Shown: positions 1-9,194 of the stretch, one piece after another
How the letters are laid out: every line of letters begins with the position of its first letter
Numbering within the stretch: position 1 is the stretch's first letter
NCBI GenBank assembly: GCA_002280515.1
Contig: NCEA01000005.1
Coordinates: 1 to 64,000, forward strand
Length of the DNA: 64,000 bases
Direction: 5' to 3'
Source of the DNA: Rhodobacterales bacterium 32-67-9
Lineage (GTDB): Bacteria > Pseudomonadota > Alphaproteobacteria > Rhodobacterales > Rhodobacteraceae
The notes under the pieces: model-generated
The model's database searches: none
What the model was told of the DNA's origin: nothing
The model's input: only the letters and a program-made list of their open reading frames with translations
Program-made: the position numbers and the translations under genes

Positions 1-98
1 GTGATCGCCGCCGTCAGCGTCGTCTTGCCGTGATCGACGTGACCAATCGTCCCGATGTTCACGTGCGGTTTATTCCGTTCAAACTTTGCCTTTGCCAT
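1..98 (-). CDS. tuf: Elongation factor Tu, N-terminal fragment (cut by window edge)
   Basis: The first 32 codons of a minus-strand gene read [20 protein letters not shown] followed by [12 protein letters not shown]. This is the start of bacterial EF-Tu with its G1 (P-loop) GHVDHGKT motif. EF-Tu is the GTPase that delivers aminoacyl-tRNA to the ribosome in the cytoplasm. The ATG lies at 98-96 and is preceded on its strand by GAGGC about 8 bases upstream. The rest of the gene is outside the window. The roughly 90 bases between it and the next gene contain a GGGGC-N6-GCCCC hairpin in the leader, which could be structural, but I cannot assign a function to it. Confidence 0.97.
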   Translation of the reverse strand, partial: MAKAKFERNKPHVNIGTIGHVDHGKTTLTAAI

Positions 99-187
99 GT
101 CGCGGGCGCCTCGTGGTCTGGGGGGGCCTGAATGCCCCGTGTCAATATCGCGCGCTGCCTATCGGCTGGCCCGCGAAAAATCAAGCG

Positions 188-817
188 TCAGTTGGCGGGG
201 GCCGCCTGCGACGCGGCAGGCGCGGCTTCTGTGGCGGGCAGCGGGGCCGCGTCGGGTTTCGGCAAAAGGGCGCGGGCGGCGACCGCCTCGAGGGTGAACC
301 AGGCCCCGTTCTCGATCAGCCAGTTGTTGATCAACCGCGCGGCATTGGCCGAAAGATTGGCCATCTGCTGCTCTTTCGTCTGGGTCAGGCCGGAACCGAC
401 GACGGTTTCGCCGGACAGCCGCTCGAAGACGGTGAAGGTCTTCGGCTCGGCGTTGATCTTGCGGCCGGCCGTGTCGTCCCAGACATCGACGGTGATCGCC
501 AGCACCGATTTCGGGCTGAGGACCACCGGCACGCCCGGCACGGCGAGGGCATAGCCGTCGACGCCGATGCCGATGTGATAAAGCTTGTCGCCGTCGTAGC
601 GGCCGAACCGGGCGCCGATCGCCTCCTTCAACACCGTCTCCCACTCCTCCGCCGTCGCGGTGCGCGACGGGCCGATGGGCTTGGCGTTCTTCGCCACGAC
701 GATGTTGTAGCCGAGCGCGAATTCGCCGAAGTCGGTCGGCGGCTGGCTCAGATCGTCGGCGGCGCAGGCCGCGAGGAAGGTTAGCGCCAGAACGGCGAGA
801 AGGCTGCGCATCTGCAT
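188..817 (-). CDS. Putative lipoprotein of unknown function
   Basis: A 209-residue protein begins with a hydrophobic leader and a lipobox ending in LAAC (Cys18), so it should be a lipid-anchored periplasmic protein. The body (about residues 25-180) has no motif I can name. The C-terminus is an Ala/Pro-rich tail. The start ATG at 817 has a GGGGA stretch about 6 bases upstream; a second in-frame ATG lies two codons in and would give nearly the same protein. It is transcribed in the same direction as tuf but 90 bp away, and divergently from the P450 gene. I recall similar lipoproteins in Rhodobacteraceae but no experimental role. Confidence 0.8.
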   Translation of the reverse strand: MQMRSLLAVLALTFLAACAADDLSQPPTDFGEFALGYNIVVAKNAKPIGPSRTATAEEWETVLKEAIGARFGRYDGDKLYHIGIGVDGYALAVPGVPVVLSPKSVLAITVDVWDDTAGRKINAEPKTFTVFERLSGETVVGSGLTQTKEQQMANLSANAARLINNWLIENGAWFTLEAVAARALLPKPDAAPLPATEAAPAASQAAPAN

Positions 818-894
818 GGTGTCCCCGGTTTCGCGATGCCAGCCTTAGCCGAGGCGGGTCATCGCGGCAATGGCCGGGGCTTGGCGGCTGGGGC

Positions 895-922
895 TTGGCC
901 GACCCTGCCCCGACCCTATATA
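895..922 (+). promoter_or_regulatory. Candidate sigma70 promoter for the P450 gene
   Basis: TTGGCC (895-900) and TATATA (917-922) are separated by 16 bases, and the P450 ATG follows at 946. The match to -35/-10 consensus is fair. It is positioned correctly for the downstream gene, but this is inference from sequence only. Confidence 0.45.
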
Positions 923-945
923 AGAGTGGCTCAAGGAGTTGGCCG

Positions 946-2307
946 ATGGACATGCCGCATCCCGCCGCCACGCCCGTGCAGGTGCCGCTTGGGACCCGAC
1001 CCCTGGGCGTCTGGGACAGTTTCCGCACCGGCCAGCGCAACCTTCTGGAACTGATCCCGGAGATCGCGACCCGGCAACCGATGGTGTCGGGGCGCACCGT
1101 CAAGCGCTGGCACATGGTGATGGACCCCGGCGCGAACCGGCGCATCCTCAAGGACCGGGTCGAGGATTACCCCAAGTCCGACGTGACGAAGATGATCCTC
1201 GGCCCCGCCATCGGCGACAGCCTGTTCATCGCCGAGGGCGCGCACTGGCACTGGCAACGCCGCGCCGCGGCCCCGGCATTTTCGGTCAGGAACGTTCAGG
1301 CCCTGGCCCCGGTGATGACGCTTGCCGCCGAACGCGCGGCGGAACGGGTGGCGGCACAGGCCGGGCGCGCCGCGAACCTCTACGACGAGATGGTTACGAC
1401 GACCTTCGAAGTGATCTCCGACGTCACTTTTTCAGGCGGCGAGGCCTTCGACCGCAGCGGCGTGCACCGCGCCATCGACGCCTATATCGCCGGCTCCGCG
1501 CGGGTCTCGCTTCTCGATATCATCGGCGCGCCGGCCTGGGTGCCGCGCCCGTCGCGGATGGTCAACGCCCCGGCAATGCGGGCGATGAAGGCGATGGCCG
1601 ATGCCGCGATCGAACACCGGCGCGGAGCCGGGCCGGGGAAGGTGCCGGACCTCCTCGACCTGCTGCTGGAGGGCGAGGACCCGGAGACGAAGCGGCGGAT
1701 GAACACCGCCGAATTGCGCGACAACCTCCTGACCTTCATCGTCGCGGGACACGAGACGACGGCGCTGACGCTGGCCTGGGCGCTCTATCTCTCGGCCTTC
1801 GATCCCGGCGTGCAGGACCGGGCGCGGGCCGAGGCGAAGGCGGCGCTCGGCGCCCGCGCGGCGACGGTCGCGGACCTCGCCGCCCTGCCCTATTGCCGGC
1901 AAATCGTCGACGAGGCGCTGCGCCTTTACCCGCCGGCCGCGTTCCTGTCGCGGACCGCGCGGGCACATGACACGCTTTGCGGGCGCGAGGTGCGCCCCGG
2001 CGACACGGTGATGCTGCCGATCTATGCGCTGCACCGGAACCACGCGCTCTGGCCCGATCCGCACCGGTTCGATCCTTCCCGCTTCACCGATCCGAAGGCG
2101 GTGGACCGGTTCGCGTACCTGCCGTTCGGCGGTGGCCCCCGGATCTGCATCGGCGCCTCCTTCGCGCTTCAGGAGGCGGTGATCATCCTCGCCACGCTCC
2201 TCGCCCGGTTCCGCTTCACACCGGTTCCGGGGCGCGATCCGAAACCGGTGCTGATCCTGACCCTGCGTCCCGAAGGCGGGGTCTGGCTGAATGTCGCCGA
2301 AAGCTGA
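946..2307 (+). CDS. Cytochrome P450
   Basis: A 453-residue heme-thiolate monooxygenase. The sequence shows the three family signatures: the I-helix AGHETTALT around residue 266 (oxygen activation), the K-helix ExxR at Glu323/Arg326, and the heme-binding FGGGPRICIG with the axial Cys at about residue 401. The length is normal for a soluble bacterial P450, and there is no N-terminal membrane anchor, so it is probably cytoplasmic and depends on a separate redox partner. No ferredoxin or reductase gene lies nearby. I chose the ATG at 946 because AAGGAG sits 8 bases upstream; an upstream in-frame ATG at 895 overlaps the likely promoter. The substrate cannot be deduced from sequence; the sequence style resembles CYP families acting on lipids or terpenoids. 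Confidence 0.93.
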   Translation: MDMPHPAATPVQVPLGTRPLGVWDSFRTGQRNLLELIPEIATRQPMVSGRTVKRWHMVMDPGANRRILKDRVEDYPKSDVTKMILGPAIGDSLFIAEGAHWHWQRRAAAPAFSVRNVQALAPVMTLAAERAAERVAAQAGRAANLYDEMVTTTFEVISDVTFSGGEAFDRSGVHRAIDAYIAGSARVSLLDIIGAPAWVPRPSRMVNAPAMRAMKAMADAAIEHRRGAGPGKVPDLLDLLLEGEDPETKRRMNTAELRDNLLTFIVAGHETTALTLAWALYLSAFDPGVQDRARAEAKAALGARAATVADLAALPYCRQIVDEALRLYPPAAFLSRTARAHDTLCGREVRPGDTVMLPIYALHRNHALWPDPHRFDPSRFTDPKAVDRFAYLPFGGGPRICIGASFALQEAVIILATLLARFRFTPVPGRDPKPVLILTLRPEGGVWLNVAES

Positions 2308-2387
2308 AGCCCGCACGGGATTTTTCCCCCTTATCGGCGCGACCCGCTAACCTATCTTCTTTCAGTCTGAGTAGAGAGGGACGCTAC

Positions 2388-3296
2388 ATGAGTCTTATGG
2401 GAACACTGGCCAAGGTCGCCATCGGCGTGGCCGTCGCCAAGGGCGTTGGCAGCATGATGCAGAAGGGTGGCGCGAGCAGTTCCGGCGGCGGCGGGCCGTT
2501 CGGCGGCAGCTATTCCCCGGGGGGAAAGGGAACCGGGCTTGAAGACATGATGGGCGACCTCTTGGGCGGGCGCACAGCGCAGGCACCAAGCGGCACGACC
2601 CGTGCGGGCACCAACGGAGACGGCGGCATTCTCGGCGGTTCCGGCGGCGGGCTCGGCGATTTCCTGGAGGAACTTGGCCAATATGCGCCCGGTGGCGGAC
2701 AGGCGGCGGAACCGTCGCGCCGCAGAACCGGCGGACTTGACGACCTCATCGGCGGACTTGGTCAGGGCGGCACGCAAGGCGGAACACAGGGCGGCGGGCT
2801 CGGCGATCTGCTCGGCGGACTTCTCGGCGGGCTGGCGGGTGCCGGCGCCGGCAGCACCACGGGCCGGGGCGGCAGCTTCGGCGATATCCTCAACCAGTCG
2901 CTCGGCAACCGGGGCGAGCCGGACGTGCAACCCACCCGCGAACAGGACGCGGCGGCGGCCCTGATGCTGCGCGCGATGATTCAGGCGGCGAAATCCGACG
3001 GCAAGATCGACGCGCACGAGCGCGACAAGCTGCTCGGCAACCTCGGCGACGTGTCGCCCGAGGAAAAGCGCTTCGTCGATGCCGAGATGCGGGCGCCCGT
3101 CGATATCGACGGCCTCGCGCGTCAGGTGCCGCGCGGGCTCGAGGCGCAGGTCTACACGATGTCGGTCATGGCCATCGACCTCGACAACCGGAACGAGGCG
3201 CAATACCTCCACCAGCTTGCAACCGCGATGGGCATCGACCAGCGTCAGGTGAACCAGATCCACGCCCGACTTGGCGTTCCGGCGCTCTATTCCTGA
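2388..3296 (+). CDS. DUF533 / TerB-like family protein
   Basis: A 302-residue protein in two parts. Residues 1-185 are a low-complexity Gly/Ser-rich region with repeated GGLGD/LLGGLL-like segments, preceded by a short hydrophobic N-terminus (about residues 4-22). Residues 185-302 are a helical domain (EQDAAAALMLRAMIQAAKSD, then DGKIDAHERDKLL) typical of DUF533, which is related to the tellurite-resistance TerB fold and has acidic, possibly metal-binding residues. E. coli YebE is a member, induced by envelope stress. The ATG at 2388 has GAGAGGG 7 bases upstream. It appears to be a single-gene unit with a strong hairpin terminator behind it. The cellular role is unknown; inner-membrane association is an inference from the N-terminus. 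Confidence 0.85.
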   Translation: MSLMGTLAKVAIGVAVAKGVGSMMQKGGASSSGGGGPFGGSYSPGGKGTGLEDMMGDLLGGRTAQAPSGTTRAGTNGDGGILGGSGGGLGDFLEELGQYAPGGGQAAEPSRRRTGGLDDLIGGLGQGGTQGGTQGGGLGDLLGGLLGGLAGAGAGSTTGRGGSFGDILNQSLGNRGEPDVQPTREQDAAAALMLRAMIQAAKSDGKIDAHERDKLLGNLGDVSPEEKRFVDAEMRAPVDIDGLARQVPRGLEAQVYTMSVMAIDLDNRNEAQYLHQLATAMGIDQRQVNQIHARLGVPALYS

Positions 3297-3319
3297 GCGC
3301 GCCCGGTCATGGGCGTGGC

Positions 3320-3357
3320 GGCGGGGCGGAGCCTGGCTCTGCCCCGCCAGCGGTTTT
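3320..3357 (+). terminator. Rho-independent terminator after the DUF533 gene
   Basis: GGCGGGGC (3320-3327) pairs with GCCCCGCC (3341-3348), and an inner GAGC/GCTC pair extends the stem. A short TTTT run follows at 3354-3357. It lies 24 bp after the stop codon. Confidence 0.7.
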
Positions 3358-3372
3358 GCAGTTGGTCGAAAT

Positions 3373-3397
3373 TAATCTGACTTTTTTTGTCGGATTA
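3373..3397 (+). promoter_or_regulatory. Palindromic operator, probably iron-responsive
   Basis: TAATCTGAC (3373-3381) and GTCGGATTA (3389-3397) form an inverted repeat with one mismatch around seven T residues, in an AT-rich stretch that stands out from the GC-rich surroundings. It lies about 60 bp before the exported-protein/PiuC operon. PiuC genes are iron-regulated in other bacteria, so Fur/Irr/RirA/IscR-type control of this site is plausible, but I cannot assign the regulator. Confidence 0.5.
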
Positions 3398-3457
3398 TAT
3401 TGACCGCGGACACCCGCTCTTTTACCTGTCTTGCGGTGAAAGACTGTGAGGCTGCAT

Positions 3458-4291
3458 ATGACCGATTCTTCCAATACACCGCGCCGCGTATCGCCTTCCG
3501 CCTGGACCACGTTGACCCTTGCCGGGGCGGCTGTCGGGCTCGCCATATCAGGCCCCGCCGCTGCCGCAGGGTTCGGCAACGGACCGGAAAAGCTCTGGCT
3601 CGCCCAGGCGACCGAAGGTGGCGAGGGCGGTGAAGGCGGCGAGGCCGGAGCGTCCGCGGGTGGCGACGAGGTCGTCGAATTCCTCACCGATCTCGGTTTG
3701 ATCGAAGGACACCTCAGGGCGGGTGTCGCGCTTTATCGCGCGGGGCTGGCCGATCAGGCGGCGACCCACATGAAACACCCGCAAGATGAGATTTATGACG
3801 AGTTGTCCTATCACATCGCCGACTTCGGCGCCGAGGGCTTCGCCGAGCAACTCACGGCGCTTGCGGGCGCGGTCGAGGCCGGCGCGCCGGTTGAGACGGT
3901 CGATGCGGCGCTGGCCGATGTGCTGAGGGAGATCGCCGAGGCGCGCGAACATGCAAATGCGTCGGAAGCGGCCGAGGCACAGGCGATGGTGGCGATCCTG
4001 CGTCAGGCTGCCGACGAATACGCCGAAGGCGTCAAGGACGGCACGGTGACTGAACTTCACGAATACCAGGACGCATGGGGTTTCGTCGAGGTTGCGCGCG
4101 AACAGGCGGTGCATATGGCCGGCGAGGACGACGCGGTCGAGAAGGCCTTTGGTGAAAAGGCGGTGGCGGCGCTCGACGAGGCGCGCGAGGCCCTGCCTGA
4201 CGTTTCACCCGAGGGCAAGACGCTGGGCGATGCCTCGATCCTTCACTCGGCCGCCGCGAAGATCGAACTGGCCGCCTACAAGCTGAAGTGA
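3458..4291 (+). CDS. Exported protein of unknown function, operon partner of PiuC
   Basis: A 277-residue protein with an N-terminal signal peptide (hydrophobic residues about 17-37, AAAA cleavage region) and a Gly/Glu linker (about 51-69). The mature part is predicted to be all helical and rich in acidic residues and His. Notable clusters are GHLRAG (His85), THMKHP (His104, His107) and SYHIADF (His119). I do not recognise a named family. The helical His/Glu-rich make-up recalls periplasmic iron-binding imelysin/EfeO-type proteins, but no diagnostic motif is present. The ATG at 3458 is favoured by GTGAGG 6 bases upstream. Its stop codon lies just before the PKHD hydroxylase start, so the two are probably translated together. 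A role in iron acquisition is inferred from that context and from the operator upstream. Confidence 0.75.
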   Translation: MTDSSNTPRRVSPSAWTTLTLAGAAVGLAISGPAAAAGFGNGPEKLWLAQATEGGEGGEGGEAGASAGGDEVVEFLTDLGLIEGHLRAGVALYRAGLADQAATHMKHPQDEIYDELSYHIADFGAEGFAEQLTALAGAVEAGAPVETVDAALADVLREIAEAREHANASEAAEAQAMVAILRQAADEYAEGVKDGTVTELHEYQDAWGFVEVAREQAVHMAGEDDAVEKAFGEKAVAALDEAREALPDVSPEGKTLGDASILHSAAAKIELAAYKLK

Positions 4292-4296
4292 ACGCG

Positions 4297-4953
4297 ATGT
4301 TCCTTGCCATCGACGGCATCCTGGCGCCTGCGGAAGCAGCGGCCCTGCGCGGGGCCGCCGAAGCTCTTACCTTCGCCGACGGGCGGGCGAGCGCGGGCAG
4401 GTTCGCGCGCGAGATCAAGGCGAACGATCAGGCCGTCGCCTCCGACGATCTCGACGCGATCCGTGCCAAGGCGATGGACGCGCTGACGGCCCACCCGGTC
4501 TTCACCGCCGCCGCCCGACCCAAGGCGATGACGCCGCTCATCCTCTCGCGCTATCGCGAAGGGCAGACCTACGGCATGCATGTCGACGATGCGCTGATGC
4601 AGGGCCTTCGCACGGACTTGTCGTTCACGCTCTTTCTGAGCGAACCGGACAGCTACGAGGGTGGCGCCCTGATCGTCGCCGACACTGCCGAGGAGCGGGC
4701 ATTCAAGCTCGCTCCCGGCAGCCTCATCCTCTATCCATCGACCACACTGCACCGGGTGGAACCGGTAACGCGCGGCACCCGGCTTTGCCTCGTCGGCTGG
4801 GTGCAGAGCTGGATCCGCGACGCGGGTCAGCGCGAGGTGCTCTTCGATCTGGATCGCGCCATCGCCGATGTCCACACCCGCGAAGGCAAGTCGGCCCTGC
4901 TCGACACGTTGACGAAGACGCGGTCGAATCTGATCCGAATGTGGGCGACCTGA
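4297..4953 (+). CDS. piuC: Fe2+-dependent dioxygenase, PiuC/YbiX family (PKHD-type hydroxylase)
   Basis: A 218-residue 2-oxoglutarate/Fe(II) oxygenase. The iron ligands are visible as YGMHVDDA (HxD) and, near the C-terminal end of the core, STTLHRVEPVTRGTR (distal His and the 2-oxoglutarate-binding Arg). The whole chain aligns by eye with E. coli YbiX, including RTDLSFTLFLS and the ending SNLIRMWA. Members are cytoplasmic, iron-regulated and usually sit next to TonB-dependent siderophore receptors; their substrate is unsettled. The start is taken as ATG 4297; a GTG at 4288 overlaps the preceding stop codon and is an alternative that would add three residues. No TonB receptor is present here. 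Confidence 0.92.
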   Translation: MFLAIDGILAPAEAAALRGAAEALTFADGRASAGRFAREIKANDQAVASDDLDAIRAKAMDALTAHPVFTAAARPKAMTPLILSRYREGQTYGMHVDDALMQGLRTDLSFTLFLSEPDSYEGGALIVADTAEERAFKLAPGSLILYPSTTLHRVEPVTRGTRLCLVGWVQSWIRDAGQREVLFDLDRAIADVHTREGKSALLDTLTKTRSNLIRMWAT

Positions 4954-5236
4954 GTACCTGCCAAGCTCGCCAGGCTGATTCCGATCTGCGGGAAACGTGA
5001 AGGCACGGGCGCGGACGCATCAGCTGCCGCTTGTTTCATGTGCCTCCGCGCGCAAATCCCAAACCGTAGGTTTTTGCTGACCTGCCTTACGACGTATGCT
5101 TTTCCCGACGTCGCCCTCACACCGCAAGGCAAAGCAAGGCGAAAGGGGATCCCGTGCTGCTACTGCGTCGGGATGGACACCAGCTCCGCCTGCACCCGCC
5201 GGCGCCACCCATCAGAAAATCGCCGAGGCGGTCCCC
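4954..5236. other. Convergent intergenic spacer
   Basis: This stretch lies between the converging piuC and parC genes. I see no convincing gene, RNA or strong terminator. A weak AAACC-GTA-GGTTT hairpin followed by Ts occurs near 5056-5076. Confidence 0.4.
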
Positions 5237-7582
5237 TCAGGTAAAGCGGTTGTCGCGCGGGAAGCCGTGCGGCGGCGCCTTGCCGACGCCGGCACGGCGG
5301 CCGATCCAGTCGGCGATGGCGGTCTCGGTGCGGGTATTGCCGTTCGGCATCGCCCAGCTCAGCCCATCGGCAAGCGTGAAGGTCGTCACGTCCGACAACC
5401 CGCCGTCAAGCTCCAGCACCCCTTGCCGGCCCCGCGCCATGTTGTACTTCTGCAGGCGAACGCCCTTGCCGCGCGTCATCTCCGGCAGTTCCGCCAGCGG
5501 GAAGACCAGGAGCTTGCGGTTCTTCGACACGATCGCCACGTGATCGCCGGAGACCGGCTTGCAGACCACCATCCTGACCCCGTCAGAGAGGTTCATCACC
5601 TGCTTGCCGGCCCGCGTCTGCGCCACCACCTCGTCGACCGGAACCGTAAAGCCCTCGCCCGCCGAGGAGGCGACGATGAGCCGCTCGCCGGGCCGATGGA
5701 TCAGGAGATCGACGATCTCCGCCTCGTTTGGCAGGTCGACCATTAGCCGCACCGGCTCGCCCATCCCGCGCCCGCCGGGAAGGTTGGCGCCAAGAAGCGT
5801 GTAGAACCGTCCGTTCGAACCGGCGAGAAGGATCTTGTCGGTGGTCTCGGCGTGGAACACGAAGCGCCCCTCGTCGCCGTCCTTGAACTTCACCTCGGCG
5901 TCCAGCGCCTGATGGCCCTTCATCGCCCGGATCCAGCCCATCTTCGAACAGATGACGGTGATCGGCTCGCGCTCGATCATCGCCTCGAGCGGTACCTCCT
6001 CCACCTCGGTCGCGTCGGCGAACGTGGTCCGCCTGACACCGCCGGGCGCGTCCTTGCCGAAGGCCTTGCGGGTCTCGCGCAGCTGCTCGGCGATCTTCGC
6101 CCATTGCAGCGCGTCGCTCGCCAGAAGGTCGTCGAGTTCGGCACGTTCGCGCATCAACTCGTCCTGCTCGCGCAGAAGCTCCATCTCTTCGAGCTTGCGC
6201 AAGGACCGCAGCCGCATGTTGAGGATCGCCTCGACCTGCACTTCCGATAGCCCGTCATCGGTATGCGGCAGCGAAAGGGGCGAGACGTAATCCTTCTCGG
6301 AGGTCGCCCGCACCTGCTTGCGCCCCCAGTCCTCGGCCATCAGCGCCGCCTTCGGATCGGCATCGTAGCGGATGATGTCGATCACCCGGTCGAGGTTCAG
6401 GAAGGCGGTGATGAAGCCTTCCAGCACTTCCAGCCGGTGGTCAATTTTCTCCATCCGGTGCTGGCTGCGGCGCACCAGCACGTCGCGCCGGTGGTCGAGA
6501 AAGGCGCGCAGCACCTCCTTCAGCGAACAAACCTTCGGGGTCCGCCCGTCGATCAGCACGTTCATGTTGAGGCTGAAGCGGGTTTCGAGGTCCGAGTTGC
6601 GAAAGAGCATCCCCATCAGCATCTCGGGGTCGACGTTCTTCGATCGCGGCTCCAGCACGATGCGGATATCGTCGGCGCTTTCATCGCGGACATCGGCCAG
6701 AAGCGGGATCTTCTTGGTCTGGATCACCTCGGCCAGACGCTCGATCAGCTTCGACTTCTGCACCTGATAGGGGATTTCCGTGACGATGATGTTCCAGGTG
6801 CCGCGCCCGGTATCTTCCTTTTCCCAGCGCGCGCGGGTGCGGAAGCTGCCGCGCCCGGTCCGATACGCCTCAAGGATCGCCTCGCGCGGTTCGACGATGA
6901 CGCCGCCGGTCGGGAAATCCGGGCCGGGGATGAAGCCGACAAGGGTTTCGTCGCGCGCGTCGGGCGACTTGATCAGGTGCAGGCAGGCCTCGATCAGCTC
7001 GTGGAGGTTGTGTGGCGGGATGTTCGTCGCCATGCCGACCGCGATGCCACTGGAGCCGTTCGCCAGAAGGTTCGGGAAGGCCGCCGGCAGAACCACGGGC
7101 TCTTCAAGCGTGCCGTCGTAGTTGGGGCGGAAATCGACCGCGTTCTCGGCCAGCCCCTCCATCAGCGCCTCGGCCGCCGCCGTCAGCCGCGCCTCGGTGT
7201 AGCGCGAGGCTGCCGGGTTGTCGCCGTCGATATTGCCGAAGTTGCCCTGCCCGTCGACCAGCGGGTAGCGCATGTTGAAATCCTGGGCGAGCCGGGCCAT
7301 CGCGTCGTAGATCGCGGCATCGCCGTGCGGGTGATAGTTGCCCATCACGTCGCCGGAGATCTTCGCCGACTTGCGGAACCCGCCGGTCGGCGACAGCTTC
7401 AGCTCGCGCATCGCGTAGAGAATTCGACGGTGGACCGGCTTCAACCCGTCGCGCGCATCCGGCAGCGCCCGGTGCATGATCGTCGAAAGCGCATAGGTCA
7501 GATAGCGCTCCCCGATCGCACGGGAAAGCGGTTCGGAGGTCGTCGCTGGCAGGATGTTGCGGTCTTCCGTCTCGTCACTCAT
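5237..7582 (-). CDS. parC: DNA topoisomerase IV subunit A
   Basis: A 781-residue type IIA topoisomerase subunit that cleaves and rejoins DNA to decatenate daughter chromosomes, working with ParE. The N-terminal breakage domain contains [19 protein letters not shown] and [18 protein letters not shown]. The catalytic Tyr lies in the ASRYTEARL motif. A coiled-coil tower and a C-terminal beta-pinwheel (about residues 500-780) follow. The early [19 protein letters not shown] is typical of ParC rather than GyrA, and no GyrA box is evident. I chose the ATG at 7582 (MSDETEDRN), matching the family N-terminus; an upstream in-frame start at 7669 would add 29 residues unlike the family. Shine-Dalgarno signal is weak. 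It is a single-gene unit divergent from the SH3 protein. Confidence 0.95.
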   Translation of the reverse strand: MSDETEDRNILPATTSEPLSRAIGERYLTYALSTIMHRALPDARDGLKPVHRRILYAMRELKLSPTGGFRKSAKISGDVMGNYHPHGDAAIYDAMARLAQDFNMRYPLVDGQGNFGNIDGDNPAASRYTEARLTAAAEALMEGLAENAVDFRPNYDGTLEEPVVLPAAFPNLLANGSSGIAVGMATNIPPHNLHELIEACLHLIKSPDARDETLVGFIPGPDFPTGGVIVEPREAILEAYRTGRGSFRTRARWEKEDTGRGTWNIIVTEIPYQVQKSKLIERLAEVIQTKKIPLLADVRDESADDIRIVLEPRSKNVDPEMLMGMLFRNSDLETRFSLNMNVLIDGRTPKVCSLKEVLRAFLDHRRDVLVRRSQHRMEKIDHRLEVLEGFITAFLNLDRVIDIIRYDADPKAALMAEDWGRKQVRATSEKDYVSPLSLPHTDDGLSEVQVEAILNMRLRSLRKLEEMELLREQDELMRERAELDDLLASDALQWAKIAEQLRETRKAFGKDAPGGVRRTTFADATEVEEVPLEAMIEREPITVICSKMGWIRAMKGHQALDAEVKFKDGDEGRFVFHAETTDKILLAGSNGRFYTLLGANLPGGRGMGEPVRLMVDLPNEAEIVDLLIHRPGERLIVASSAGEGFTVPVDEVVAQTRAGKQVMNLSDGVRMVVCKPVSGDHVAIVSKNRKLLVFPLAELPEMTRGKGVRLQKYNMARGRQGVLELDGGLSDVTTFTLADGLSWAMPNGNTRTETAIADWIGRRAGVGKAPPHGFPRDNRFT

Positions 7583-7729
7583 GGATGTGGTGTAATTCGC
7601 GGACCCGGTCTGGTCCAGCCGGAAATTCCGCCGGGTGGGAATGCGCCGGCGTATTTCCCCGTGTTTCAAACTGCGCTAATAGGTAGGTGATGGCGTGAGG
7701 TCGCATGCGCGAACGCGTCAGGGGGTGCG

Positions 7730-8203
7730 GTGTTGAGATTGGCGATTTTTCTGGGTGTGGTGTTGGTTCTGTTTCAAGCAGGAACCCGCGATATCGCGTC
7801 GCCGCCTGAAACCGCCTCTGCCCGGACCGTCAGACTGACCCCCGAGAAGACCAACGTGCACGGGCCGTATCTGGCCGCCAGCGTCGCCCCCGCGATCACC
7901 TTGCCGAGCTGGGAGCCGGCCCCCGATCCGGCCCCGTTCGACCTTTCGACGACCACCGGCGTAGATCCGCGGCTGCTGGCCGCCGTGGCGTCGGACCAGT
8001 CCGAAACCGACAATATCTGGCACGTTGACGTTCTGCGGCTGCCGCTGCGCGCCGGCCCTTCGTTGGTCTACCCGGAACTCGGCGCGCTGACGCTCGGGCA
8101 GAAGGTGATCAGTGACGGGGTCGGTGACGGGGACTGGATCTGGGTGCGGACCGAGGATTACTCGATTTCGGGTTACGTCGCCTCCAATCTCATTTCCCGC
8201 TGA
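7730..8203 (+). CDS. Exported SH3-domain protein
   Basis: A 157-residue protein with an N-terminal hydrophobic leader (LAIFLGVVLVLFQAG), suggesting export or an inner-membrane anchor. The C-terminal 60 residues (VDVLRLPLRAGPSLVYPELG through WIWVRTEDYSISGYVASNLI) form a bacterial SH3 (SH3b/SH3_3) domain, often found on cell-wall-associated proteins that bind peptidoglycan. The start is a GTG at 7730 with AGGGGG just upstream; a TTG one codon later fits spacing even better. There is no catalytic domain, so any enzyme partner would be separate. It is transcribed divergently from parC with 147 bp between them. Confidence 0.8.
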   Translation: MLRLAIFLGVVLVLFQAGTRDIASPPETASARTVRLTPEKTNVHGPYLAASVAPAITLPSWEPAPDPAPFDLSTTTGVDPRLLAAVASDQSETDNIWHVDVLRLPLRAGPSLVYPELGALTLGQKVISDGVGDGDWIWVRTEDYSISGYVASNLISR

Positions 8204-8293
8204 CCGCTGCGGCATCGTGGCATCGGCCGGCGGCATCCGCGATTGCAAGCGTTGCGAAAACCGCCTAGCCAGAACCGACTTTGCGAGGCAGGC

Positions 8294-9118
8294 ATGACAA
8301 GAAGCATTCTCATCACCGGGTGTTCGTCCGGCATTGGCCACGACGCCGCGCAGCGGCTGGCCGGCGCGGGCTGGCGGGTGTTCGCGACCTGTCGCAAGGC
8401 CGAGGACTGCGAACGGCTGCGGGCCGAGGGGCTGGAAAGCTTCCCGCTCGACTACGAGGACGCATCAAGCATCGCCGCCGCCGTCGGCGAGGTCCTGTCC
8501 CGGACCGGCGGCACGCTGGACGCTCTGTTCAACAATGGCGCCTATGCGATTCCCGGCCCGCTGGAGGACCTGTCCCGCGATGCGCTGCGGACGATCTTCG
8601 AGGCGAACCTGATCGGGTGGCACGACCTCACCAACCGCGTCATCCCGGCTATGCGGGCGCAGGGCGGCGGGCGGATCGTCAATTGCTCGTCGGTCCTCGG
8701 GCTTGTCGGCATGAAATGGCGCGGCGCCTACGTCGCCACGAAATTCGCGCTGGAAGGCATGTCCGACGTCCTGCGGATGGAGATGGCGGAAACCGGCATC
8801 AAGGTCTGCCTGATCGACCCCGGACCGATCGAGACGGATTTCCGCAAGAACGCCATCCTCCAGTTCGAGAAATGGGTGGACTGGGAAAACTCGGCCCGGC
8901 GGGAGGAGTACCGGGCAAGCCTTCTCGACAAGCTCTACACCGGCAGCGGCAAGGGGCCGCAATGGCCGGCCTCGGCGGTAACCGACAAGCTGATCGTGGC
9001 GCTGACCGCCCGGAACCCGAAGCCGCGCTATTACGTGACGACGCCAACCCATGTCATGGCGCTGGCCAAGCGCGTCCTCCCGGCGCGCGCGCTCCACTGG
9101 ATGCTGGCGAAGGGCTGA
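8294..9118 (+). CDS. Short-chain dehydrogenase/reductase (SDR)
   Basis: A 274-residue NAD(P)-dependent oxidoreductase of the classical SDR type. The nucleotide-binding motif is TGCSSGIG (residues about 8-15), the structural motif is NNGAY (NNAG-like), and the catalytic set is Ser in NCSSVLG with YVATK. After the GG motif the C-terminal region is typical of SDRs acting on long-chain or steroid-like substrates, but the substrate cannot be read. ATG 8294 has GAGGCAGG upstream. It heads a plus-strand run that continues with the twin-helix protein and cobalamin adenosyltransferase. Confidence 0.92.
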   Translation: MTRSILITGCSSGIGHDAAQRLAGAGWRVFATCRKAEDCERLRAEGLESFPLDYEDASSIAAAVGEVLSRTGGTLDALFNNGAYAIPGPLEDLSRDALRTIFEANLIGWHDLTNRVIPAMRAQGGGRIVNCSSVLGLVGMKWRGAYVATKFALEGMSDVLRMEMAETGIKVCLIDPGPIETDFRKNAILQFEKWVDWENSARREEYRASLLDKLYTGSGKGPQWPASAVTDKLIVALTARNPKPRYYVTTPTHVMALAKRVLPARALHWMLAKG

Positions 9119-9194
9119 GCGCCAGAAATCCCGGCCACGGCGCTGGTGCAGGCCGCGCGCAGGGAGTAGAACGTGCCGGACCAAGGAGACAGCC

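Noticed and set aside
2460-2890. Gly-rich repeats in the DUF533 gene as a phase-variation tract or CRISPR-like array
   Set aside because: The repeats are degenerate, protein-level and in frame, with no uniform spacers.
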